This document shows, one piece after another, positions 19,632 through 27,900 of a DNA stretch of 64,000 nt. Under the pieces are notes generated by a model that was given only the letters and a program-made list of their open reading frames with translations, was not told the origin of the DNA and searched no databases. Where the stretch lies: the NCBI RefSeq assembly GCF_035917235.1, contig NZ_CP108423.1:1054001-1118000 (forward strand), in the 5' to 3' direction. Each line of letters opens with the position of its first letter. Position 1 is the first letter of the stretch. The position numbers were made by a program, and so were the translations under genes. Origin of the DNA: Streptomyces sp. NBC_01294. Lineage in GTDB: Bacteria; Actinomycetota; Actinomycetes; Streptomycetales; Streptomycetaceae.

Positions 19632-19840
19632 CGCTGGTCGAGGGTGGCGAGCAGGCTCGCCGGGCGGATGTCGGCCCAGTTGACCTCGATCCAGTCGAGG
19701 CACTCCTGGCGGGTGGCCTCGCCGTGGACGGTGGTCCAGCCGGCCGGCACGTCGATCCAGACCGGCCAGAGCGAGTGCTGGTTCTCGTCGTTGACCAGGA
19801 CCAGGTAGCCGGAGTTGTCGTCCTCGAACGGGTTGCTCAT
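19628..19840 (-). CDS. mbtH: MbtH-like protein
   Basis: The 70-aa protein shows the family pattern: MSNPFEDD start, YLVLVNDENQHSLWP, IDVPAGW, and a C-terminal ECLDWIEVNWADIRP with the conserved Trp residues. MbtH proteins bind A domains and support their folding or activity. It follows the P450 after a 173-nt gap, so it may start a separate transcript MbtH-hydroxylase-NRPS-C-exporter. Confidence 0.97.
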   Translation of the reverse strand: MSNPFEDDNSGYLVLVNDENQHSLWPVWIDVPAGWTTVHGEATRQECLDWIEVNWADIRPASLLATLDQR

Positions 19841-20013
19841 GGTGTTCTCCGTAGGTGAGAGAAGCTCTGGGGTGTGATTCGAAGGTAGGAGCGCCGGGCG
19901 GGCGCGAGCGGCACAAGCTCCGGCAGCTGGGCGGCAGTTACGGCGCTGCCGGGGGGCTCAGCGGGGGCCCAGGAGGGGGTCTCAGCGGGGGGCAGCGGGG
20001 GGAGCGGGGGATC
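19841..20013 (-). promoter_or_regulatory. Gap upstream of mbtH with inverted repeat
   Basis: This is the only sizeable gap between the P450 and MbtH genes. It contains CGGCAGC (19921-19927) facing GCTGCCG (19945-19951), and a GGCAGTT word between them that recurs in the NRPS-A upstream region. The P450-proximal part (about 19957-20025) has repeated CTCAGCGGGG words. It may hold a promoter for mbtH and downstream genes; no clear -10/-35 was recognised. Confidence 0.35.
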
Positions 20014-21237
20014 TCAGCGGGGAGTGAGGCGGACCGGGAAGTGGTCCAGGCCGAAGTTGATGATCGAGCGGTTGTAGGTGACGGGCCCGGTCGGCTCGAT
20101 GAGGGCCGCCTTCTCCAGGGCGGCCGAGTACAGCGCGCTCAGCTCCGCCTTGGCGAGCGGGGCACCGATGCAGTAGTGGGCGCCCAGGCCCAGCGCGAGG
20201 TGCTTGTTGGGCGAGCGGTCGAGGCGGATCTCCTCGGGCTGCTCGAAGGCCTCCGGGTCCCGGTCCGCGGACCACACCCAGACCGCGACCCGGTCGCCGC
20301 GGCGGATCTGCCGACCGCCGAGCTCGACGTCCCGGGTGGCGGTGCGCAGCGTGTGCAGGCCCACCGAGGTCCAGCGCAGCAGCTCGTCCACGGCGGAGTC
20401 CATGGACACCTCGCCCTGCTGCAGCTTCCGCCACAGATCCGGCCGTTGGACCAACGTGTGCAACCCCATGGCGGCCGTGTGGCGGACGGTCTGGACACCG
20501 CCGACCACGATGTTGTCCAGGTTGAGCACCACGTCCTCGATCGGCAGCAGTCGCCCGCCGACCTTGTACGTGGCCATCATCGAGATCAGGTCGTCGCGCG
20601 GGTCGGATCGGCGCAGCATCACCTGGTGGAGCAGGTAGGGGATCAACTGCTGGTGTCCGGCCCGGCGTTCCTCCGGAGTACGGCCGAGGAAGGCCACGTC
20701 GCAGACCCGGACCACCATCTCGCGGTCCTTCTCGGGCACGTCCAGCAGGTCGCACATGACCGCGAGCGGGAGGGCGGAGACCACGTCGACGAGGTCCACG
20801 TCGCCCTGCTCTACGGCCCGGTCGAAGAGCTCGCCGGCCCGTTCGGCGATGGAGCGGGCGGCGCCGCGCACGCCGCCCTTGGAGAAGAACGGGTTGGCGG
20901 GGGCGCGCAGGTCGCGGTGGCGGGGCGGGTCGGTGAGGGCCATCATCCGGCCCGAGCCGACCGGCACCTTGCCCTCCCCCGAGCCGAGCAGCGAGCCGGA
21001 CTCCGAGCTGTACACGGCCGCGTTGCGCAGTACCTCCGCCGACTCCCGGTAGGTGAGCACGGACCAGACCGGGCCGTCGTCGACGGTGTCGGTCAGGTGG
21101 ACGGGCGCCTCGCGGCGCATGTCGGCGACCAGGGCGGGGGTGTCGGGCCGGGCCCACAGGCCGGGGTCGGTGAGGTCGACGGCAGTGCTGGTGGCGGTGC
21201 CGGTCGTGGTGGCGGTGGCGGTGGCGGTGGTCAGCAT
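20014..21237 (-). CDS. Cytochrome P450, probable PCP-bound glutamine beta-hydroxylase
   Basis: The 407-aa protein has the heme Cys in LGLGAHYCIGAP (C356; the usual leading Phe is Leu), an ExxR helix and an RHT-containing I-helix. Context is decisive: it overlaps the type II thioesterase gene by 7 nt, which overlaps the A-PCP gene, the cassette used for beta-hydroxylation of carrier-bound amino acids (NovH/NovI and NikP1/NikQ types). The I-helix reads GGVQT at 246-250 where such P450s usually have GGNET, so the acid of the acid-alcohol pair is Gln. The N-terminus has a Thr/Ala simple repeat. The ATG at 21237 has AGGGAGCAGG upstream. Substrate is inferred from the Gln-like code of the partner A domain. 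Confidence 0.9.
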   Translation of the reverse strand: MLTTATATATTTGTATSTAVDLTDPGLWARPDTPALVADMRREAPVHLTDTVDDGPVWSVLTYRESAEVLRNAAVYSSESGSLLGSGEGKVPVGSGRMMALTDPPRHRDLRAPANPFFSKGGVRGAARSIAERAGELFDRAVEQGDVDLVDVVSALPLAVMCDLLDVPEKDREMVVRVCDVAFLGRTPEERRAGHQQLIPYLLHQVMLRRSDPRDDLISMMATYKVGGRLLPIEDVVLNLDNIVVGGVQTVRHTAAMGLHTLVQRPDLWRKLQQGEVSMDSAVDELLRWTSVGLHTLRTATRDVELGGRQIRRGDRVAVWVWSADRDPEAFEQPEEIRLDRSPNKHLALGLGAHYCIGAPLAKAELSALYSAALEKAALIEPTGPVTYNRSIINFGLDHFPVRLTPR

Positions 21238-22103
21238 TCCTGCTCCCTGGGGACGGCGGTACGGGACGGGACGGATACCTGGCGGTCCGCCAGAAGCGAG
21301 GCCAGGAGGTCGACCGGGCCGGGCCGGTCGACGGTGGCGAGCAGGTGCCCGCCGGGGACGACGCGGTGGCCGAAGGCCCCGCGGGTGTGGGCGGCCCAGC
21401 CGCCGAGGCCGGTGGTGGCGAGCATCGGGTCGTCCGCCCCGGCCAGTGCGTGGAGGGCGGAACCGATCGGCGCGTGCGGACGGTGCCGGTAGGTGGCGCT
21501 GACGGCGAGGTCGGTGCGGATGGCGCCGAGGGCGAGCTCGGCCAGGTCCGGATCGGCCCGGACCATCTCCTCCAGGCCGGTGAGCCGCAGGAGTTCGGAC
21601 GCGTCCAGGTCCTTGGACCCACGCTCGGCCCACTCGGCGGGGCTGGGCGCGCCGGCCACGACCACCACCTCGGGGCGGCGGTCTGCGGGCAGCGCGCGGG
21701 CGACCTCGTAGGCGAGCAGGGCGCCGAAGCTCTGTCCGTAGAAACCGAACCGGCCGCCGTCGCCGCCGCCCAGGTGCGGGGTCAGTGCCTCGGCGACGGC
21801 TGCCACCAGGGCGTCGAAGTCGGGCGGCATCGGGTGCCGGCTGCGGCCGCCGCGGGCCGGCGGGCGCAGCGCCCAGACCTCGGCGACGGGGGCCAGGGCG
21901 CGGGCCAGCGGGGTGTAGGCGGTGGCGTCGCCGCCGGCGTGCGGGAAGCAGAACAGCCGGACGGGGCGGTGCGGTTGGGGCGCGGGGACGAGCAGCCAGT
22001 CGCCCTCGACCCGGGGGCGGGCGGTGCGTGCGGCGGGGGTGCCGAGCGTGGCGGTGACGCTGGTCGTGGTGGTCGCGGCGGCCGCGGGGGTCATGGTGGT
22101 CAT
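21231..22103 (-). CDS. Type II thioesterase
   Basis: The 290-aa alpha/beta hydrolase has the type II TE hallmarks LFCFPHAGGDATAY (about 50-63), nucleophile elbow GQSFG (S125; GHSMG is commoner) and a C-terminal GGHLLA His. The first 30 residues are a Thr/Ala-rich extension. The ATG at 22103 overlaps the A-PCP stop in an ATGA. It could hydrolyse mis-primed carriers, or release hydroxylated glutamine from the A-PCP, as NikP2-type thioesterases do. The sequence does not decide between these. Confidence 0.88.
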   Translation of the reverse strand: MTTMTPAAAATTTTSVTATLGTPAARTARPRVEGDWLLVPAPQPHRPVRLFCFPHAGGDATAYTPLARALAPVAEVWALRPPARGGRSRHPMPPDFDALVAAVAEALTPHLGGGDGGRFGFYGQSFGALLAYEVARALPADRRPEVVVVAGAPSPAEWAERGSKDLDASELLRLTGLEEMVRADPDLAELALGAIRTDLAVSATYRHRPHAPIGSALHALAGADDPMLATTGLGGWAAHTRGAFGHRVVPGGHLLATVDRPGPVDLLASLLADRQVSVPSRTAVPREQEC

Positions 22104-23878
22104 CGGACGGCCTCGCGGCGGGCGGTGAGGGCGGGGCGGACGGCGGCCGGACCGGCCTCGGCGGCGCGCCGGACGGCGGCGGTGAAGCCGGCCAGGTCGG
22201 CGGCGTCCAGCAGGTCGCGGAGCTGGAGCTCGACGTTGAGCTTGCGGCGCAGCAGGTGGACGACGCGCAGGGCGGCGAGCGAGTGGCCGCCGAGGGAGAG
22301 GAAGTCGTCGGTCGGTTCGACGCCGGGCACACCGAGCACGGTGCGCCAGACCTCGGCGACCTGCTCGTCGACTCCGCCTTCCGCGGCCGGCGCCGCGGCC
22401 GGCGCCGCCGGGGCGGGCAGGGCACGGTGGTCGACCTTGCCGTTCGGGGTGAGCGGCAGGGCGTCCAGCACGGTCACGGTGGACGGCACCAGGTGGGCGG
22501 GCAGGGTGCGGCGCAGCTCGGCGAGCAGGTCGGCGGGGCGGACGGCCGCGCCGGTGACGTAGCCGGCCAGCCGGTGGTCCCCGGGCGCGGCCTCGTGGAC
22601 GGTGACCGCGGCGGCGCTCACGCCGGCCAGGGCGCCCAGCGCGTGCTCGACCTCGCCCGGCTCGATCCGGAAGCCGCGCAGCTTGACCTGGCGGTCCACC
22701 CGGCCCACGTACTCCAGCAGGCCCTCGGTGGAGCGGCGGGCCTGGTCTCCGGTGCGGTACATCCGGGCGCCCGGCTCCGGTGCGAACGGGTCCGCGACGA
22801 ACCGGCCCGCGGTCAGGCCCGGGTGGCCCGGGTAGCCGTGCGCCAGGCCGGGCCCGGCCAGGTACAGCTCGCCGACCGCGCCGACCGCCGTGACGGGGGC
22901 GAGCCGGTCGTCCAGGAGGTGGGCGCGGACGCCGGGCAGCGGTTCGCCCAGGTGCGGGCCGGGGCCGGTGATCGGTGTGGTGATGGCGTCGACGGTGCAC
23001 TCGGTGGGCCCGTACAGGTTGAGCGCGTCGATGCGTGCGTCGGCCAGTTCGCGCCAGGTCCGGGCGGGCACGGGCTCGCCGCCCATGAACAGCCGCAGGA
23101 CACGGGCGCCGGCCAGCGGCTCGCGGAGCAGCTGCCAGTGCGAGGGGGTCAGGTCGAGGTCGGTGACGCCGTGCTCGGCGAGCAGCTGCGCGAGGCGGGC
23201 CGGGTCGGCCCGCTGCGTGTCGTCGATCACCACCAGGGTGTCGCCCCGGCAGATCCGGATCCACTGCTGGACGGAGGCGTCGAAGGAGACGCTGGCGTTC
23301 CAGGCGACGACGCCCGGCTCCGGGCGGTAGGCACCACTGAGTTCGAGGGCGGCGGCGAGGTCGGCGACGGCGCCGTGCGGGACCTCCACGCCCTTGGGGC
23401 GACCGGTGGAGCCGGAGGTGTGGATGACGTAGGCGGAGTCGAGCGGGTGCGGGATGAAGTCGGCCGCCGCCGGGCCGTCGGCGTCCGGGCGGAGCACCGG
23501 GACGCCGGCCGGGACGGGCGGCGCGGCGTCGGCGCTGACCACGGCGGCGAGGCGGGCGTCGGCGGCCATGAAGGCGATCCGCTCGGCCGGGTAGGCCGGG
23601 TCGAGCGGGACGTACGCGGCGCCGGCCCGCCAGGCGGCGAGCAGGGCGACCGGCAGGTCGCAGGTGCGGGCGAGGTGGATCCCGACCCGGTCGCCGCGCC
23701 GGACGCCGTTTGCCCGCAGGGCGCGGGCCAGGGCGGCGGTGCGGCGGTCCAGGGCGGCGAAGTCGAGACTGCCGTCTGCGGCGTGCACGGCGGCCCGCCC
23801 GGGGTGGGCGGCGACGGCGACGCGCAGCCGGGACAGCAGGTCGCTGGTGACGGTGGACGGCTCGGCGAAGGTGGTCAT
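22100..23878 (-). CDS. Free-standing A-PCP didomain, glutamine-type code
   Basis: The 592-aa protein has one adenylation domain ([10 protein letters not shown] near residue 153, YGPTE core, YRTGD) and one carrier domain (LGGHSL near 528), with no C domain. The manually read specificity code is DAQDFGLVD; the published glutamine code is DAQDLGVVD, so L-Gln is the likely substrate. Together with the overlapping TE and P450 genes it forms a beta-hydroxyamino-acid cassette. The ATG at 23878 was preferred over GTG 23887 because GAGGAG lies 8 nt upstream. A 1-kb repeat-rich gap precedes it, so it may have its own promoter. The protein could also pair with the orphan C domain at the end of NRPS-B. 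Confidence 0.92.
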   Translation of the reverse strand: MTTFAEPSTVTSDLLSRLRVAVAAHPGRAAVHAADGSLDFAALDRRTAALARALRANGVRRGDRVGIHLARTCDLPVALLAAWRAGAAYVPLDPAYPAERIAFMAADARLAAVVSADAAPPVPAGVPVLRPDADGPAAADFIPHPLDSAYVIHTSGSTGRPKGVEVPHGAVADLAAALELSGAYRPEPGVVAWNASVSFDASVQQWIRICRGDTLVVIDDTQRADPARLAQLLAEHGVTDLDLTPSHWQLLREPLAGARVLRLFMGGEPVPARTWRELADARIDALNLYGPTECTVDAITTPITGPGPHLGEPLPGVRAHLLDDRLAPVTAVGAVGELYLAGPGLAHGYPGHPGLTAGRFVADPFAPEPGARMYRTGDQARRSTEGLLEYVGRVDRQVKLRGFRIEPGEVEHALGALAGVSAAAVTVHEAAPGDHRLAGYVTGAAVRPADLLAELRRTLPAHLVPSTVTVLDALPLTPNGKVDHRALPAPAAPAAAPAAEGGVDEQVAEVWRTVLGVPGVEPTDDFLSLGGHSLAALRVVHLLRRKLNVELQLRDLLDAADLAGFTAAVRRAAEAGPAAVRPALTARREAVR

Positions 23879-24906
23879 GCGAGGCACTCCTCGGTTGTCG
23901 GGTGGTACGGGATGGGTGGATCACGATGGGCGGGTACGCCGTCCGCCGCGGCCGGCGGCAACTGCCGTGCGGGACGGGCGTGGCCCGGCGGTAGTACGGG
24001 CGCCGCTTCGGCCCGGGCGTGCGGCATCCGACGTGCGGGACGGGCTCCGCCCCTGTCCGGACGGGCCCGGACCGGCGTGACCCGCATTAGTACGGGCTCC
24101 ACTTCGGCCCGGTCGGCCCGCGGTAACTGCCGTGCGGGACGGGCTCCGCCCGTATCCAGGCGGGCCCGGACAGGCGTGGACCGCAGCGGTACGAGCTCCA
24201 CTTCGGCCCGGCGGCCAACGACCCGCGCCTTGCGGCCCGGACGGCACCGTCAGAACGCGGCCCCGCGCCCGGCGGCAGCCGGCCTCCGGTACGGGCTCCG
24301 CCCGGGCCTGCCGGACGGGTCCGGCGTCACCCGCCGACGGCGGGTGACGGCTGGTACCGGCTCCGCGCCCCGGGACCGGCCGAACGGCCCACGACCCCCG
24401 ACCGGCAGGGCCAGTTCGGCTCTGCCCTACGGGCGTGCCCCCGGTGAGAACCACCGGTCGTACAGGACCGGCGGCACGTGGCTCGTGCCCCGGACGGCCC
24501 GCGACCTGCAGAGCTGCCCCGGTCCCGCCTGGCCGGCGGAACCAGACCGGCAGGTCTGACCCCGACGCGGGACCGGCGGCGCGTAGCCCCGGTACGAACT
24601 CCGCGCCCCCCGGCCCGGCCGGACCGCCGGCGCCAGTCCGGTTCCCCGGGGCCGGCGGGCCCGCGACCGCCAGGATCCGGCCCCGGGGCCGCCGTACCGC
24701 TGACGGCCCGCGACCGGCGGCACCTACCGCCGGCAGGTGACCAGCGGCGCGAAGCCGGGCGTACGGGGGCCGGACCGGCCGGACCGTTGGCGCCCCTGCA
24801 CCGGCGGGACGCAATCGGGCGGACGGGACCGCCAGGTCCGGCCCCGGGCCGGGCCGGCCGTACTGGGTCCGCACCCGCCCCGCCGCAGGCGGTCGGCGGC
24901 ACCGCG
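23879..24906. repeat. 1-kb GC-rich degenerate repeat spacer, no convincing gene
   Basis: From about 23945 to 24240 a unit of about 99 bp recurs: GTGCGGGACGGGC starts at 23967, 24033 and 24132, and TACGGGC/TACGAGC...CTTCGGCCC at about 23995, 24091 and 24190. The remainder to 24906 is built of shorter GGACCGG/GGCCCGCGAC-type palindromic words. Open frames cross it on both strands, but their translations are Arg/Pro/Ala/Gly repeats without domain content. It separates NRPS-B from the A-PCP gene, where the rest of the cluster is tightly packed. Confidence 0.7.
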
Positions 24907-27900
24907 TCAGGCGTCGGTCGCCAGGCGGGAGAGGGCCTCCGCGTAGGCGTCCATGAAGGCCTCGGCCGTGGCGTCGTCCACCAGCGCGCGCTGGTGGTCC
25001 ACGGCCAGCAGCACGCGCTGCGAGACCGGGTCCTGGATCAGCGAGGCGCCGAAGGCGAAGCTGTTGGGCTCGTGTCGCAGGGTCGGCTCGCTGCCGATCC
25101 GGCCGTCCTCGATCCGGGCCGCGCTGAGCCGGCCCAGCGCATGGAACCGCAGGTAGCCGAACTGGCTGTCGAGCGCGGTGTCGGCCATCATCCGGGCCAG
25201 CCGGGCGAACGGCACCCGGCGGTGCGGCATCATGTCCAGCTCCTCCCGGTGCACGTGCCGCACCAGCGCGGCCAGGTCGTCCCCTTCCGGCTCGGCGACC
25301 AGCGGCACGGTGTTGAGGAACAGTCCGTACACCTCGGTGCCGCCGAGCCGTTCCAGCCGGCCGTTCATCGCCAGCCCGGTGGTGACCCGGCGGCGCCCGG
25401 TGATCCGGGCCAGAGCGTGCAGGTGGGCGGCGAGCGCGACCGATTTGACCGGGACGGCGAGCGCGTCGGCGACCGTGCGCAGCTGCCCGGGGGCGTCGGG
25501 CAGGACCCGCTCCACCGTGCGGGGCAGTTCGTGGACGTGCTCGCTGCCCGGCCAGAGCTGGCCGGTGGCCCCGTCGAGCCGCCGCTGCCAGTACGCCAGG
25601 GACTCCTGGTCGGCGGCGGCCGCGCGTTCCACCGCGACGAAGTCCCGGAAGGCGGTGCGCGGCGGCGGGGTGGGCGCGGAGGCCGGATCCGCGGCGAGCG
25701 CGGTGTGCCGTTCGAGGATCTCGGTGAGCAGCGAGGTGAAGCTCCAGCCGTCGAGGATGGCGTGGTGCTCGGAGACGGTGAGCTGGAAGGCGTCGTCGGC
25801 CAGCCGCTGGACGGTGATCCGGAAGAGCGGCGGTTCGGCGAGGTCGAAGGGCCGGTCCCGGTGGTGGTCGAAGACCGTACGGATCCGCTTCCCCTGCTCG
25901 TCCTCCGTCGCTCCCCGCAGGTCCGCGCACTCGATCGGCACGGGCAGCGTGCCGTGCACCAGTTGGAGCGGTTCGCCGTAGCCGGAGAGGTCGAGGCCGG
26001 TGCGCAGGACGGCGTGCCGGGTCATCGCCTCCTCGACCGAGCGCCGCAACGCGGTCTCGTCGAGGTCGCCGGTGATCCGGTAGGAATTGACGTTGTGGTA
26101 GCTGTCGGTGCCGCCGGCGACCTCCATGTGGAAGACCATGGAGAGCTGCATCGAGACCATCGGGTAGGCGTCGACGATCCCTGGCGGCAGCTCCGCCCGG
26201 TCCTCCTCGGCGATCAGCGCGAACGGCCGGTCCGCGGCGGGGTCAGCGGCCACCGGGCGGGCCAGCGGCAGCAGTTCGGCGACGGTGGGGGCGTTGAAGA
26301 CGTCCCGCAGGGTGACCTGCCAGCCCCGGTCGTGCAGGGCGCCGGCCAGCTGGACGGCGCGGATGGAGTCCCCGCCGAGGTGGAAGAAGTCGTCGTGGAC
26401 GCCGATCCCGCCGACTCCGAGCACGTCCGTCCAGACGCCGGCGAACAGCTCCTCCTCCGGCGTGCGCGGCTCGACGTGCCGGCCGGCGGCGGGGGTGGGC
26501 GCGGCCCGGTCGGGGGCGGGCAGCGCGGCCCGGTCGACCTTGCCGTTGACGGTGAGCGGCAGCGCGTCCAGCACGGTGACGCTCGCCGGGATCATGTACT
26601 CGGGCAGCGAGCGGCCGAGGAAGGCCCGCAGGTCCCCGGGCTCGTCCGGCGCGCGCCCGGTGACGTACGCGGCGAGCCGGTCCTCGTGCACGGTGACCAC
26701 GCAGGCGTCCACCTCGGGGTGGGCGGCGACGGCGTTCTCGATCTCGCCGAGCTCGATCCGGAAGCCGCGCAGCTTCACCTGGAAGTCCGCCCGGCCGACG
26801 TACTCCATCCCGCCGTCCGGCAGCCGCCTGGCGACGTCGCCGGTCCGGTAGAGCCGGGCGCCGGGCGGGCCGTACGGGTCGGCGACGAAGCGGCCGGCGG
26901 TGAGGCCGGGGCGGCCCCAGTAGCCGTGCGCGAGGCTGCCGCCGCCGATGTACAGCTCGCCGGGGACGCCGGGCGGGCAGGGGCGCAGCCAGTCGTCGAG
27001 GACGAGCGCGGTGAGGTGCGGCATGGGTTCGCCGACCAGGCTGCGCTCGAAGCCCGCGCCGCCCTGCGCGACGTCGTGGACGGTGACGTGGACGGTGGTC
27101 TCGGTGATGCCGTACAGGTTGCAGAGCCGGGCGGGCGGCAGCGGGTCGAGCTCGTGCCAGCGCTGGACCACGGCCGGGTCGAGCGCCTCGCCGCCGAGCA
27201 TGATCCACCGCAGTGCGGGCAGGGCTCGCGGGTGGCGGCGCAGCGCCGGTTCGAGCTGCCGCAGCGCCGAGGGGGTCAGGCAGAGGTGGGTGACCCGTTC
27301 CTCGTCGAGCAGGGCGGCGAACTCGTCGGGCGAGCGACTGGTGAGGTAGGGGACGACGACCAGGCGGGCGCCGTGCAGCAGGGCGCCCCAGAGCTCCCAG
27401 ACCGTCCAGTCGAAGGCGTAGCTGTGGAACAGCGTCCAGACCGTCTCCGGGCCGAAGCCGAAGTGGTCCCGGCCGGAGTCGAGGAGGCGGCTGACGTGCT
27501 CGTGGGCGACGCCGGCGCCCTTGGGCCGGCCGGTGGAGCCGGAGGTGAAGATGAGGTAGGCGAGGTCGCCGGGGCGGCCGGCGGCGGGGGGCCGGACGGC
27601 CGGGTGGGCGGCGATCTCCTCGGCCCGGGCGGCGAGGTCGAGGGTCTGCCAGGGACCGTCCGGGGCGCGGTCGGGCCGGTCGGTGAGGACCAGGGTGACG
27701 GCGGTGTCGCCGAAGACCAGGGCCGCCCGGTCGGCCGGGGCCGCGAGGTCGACCGGCACGTAGGCGGCGCCGGTCTTGAGCACGGCCAGGATCGCGACCG
27801 GCACGGAGGCGGTGCGCTCCAGCAGCAGGCCGACCCGGTCGCCGGGGCGCACCCCGCGGGCGAGCAGGGCGTGGGCCAACCGGTTGGCGCGGCGGTCGAG

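Noticed and set aside
23875..24201. 108-codon minus-strand frame ending in an ATGA overlap with the A-PCP gene
   Set aside because: The overlap is suggestive, but the translation is three degenerate Arg/Pro/Ala repeats derived from the 99-bp DNA repeat, with no start-site support or domain.
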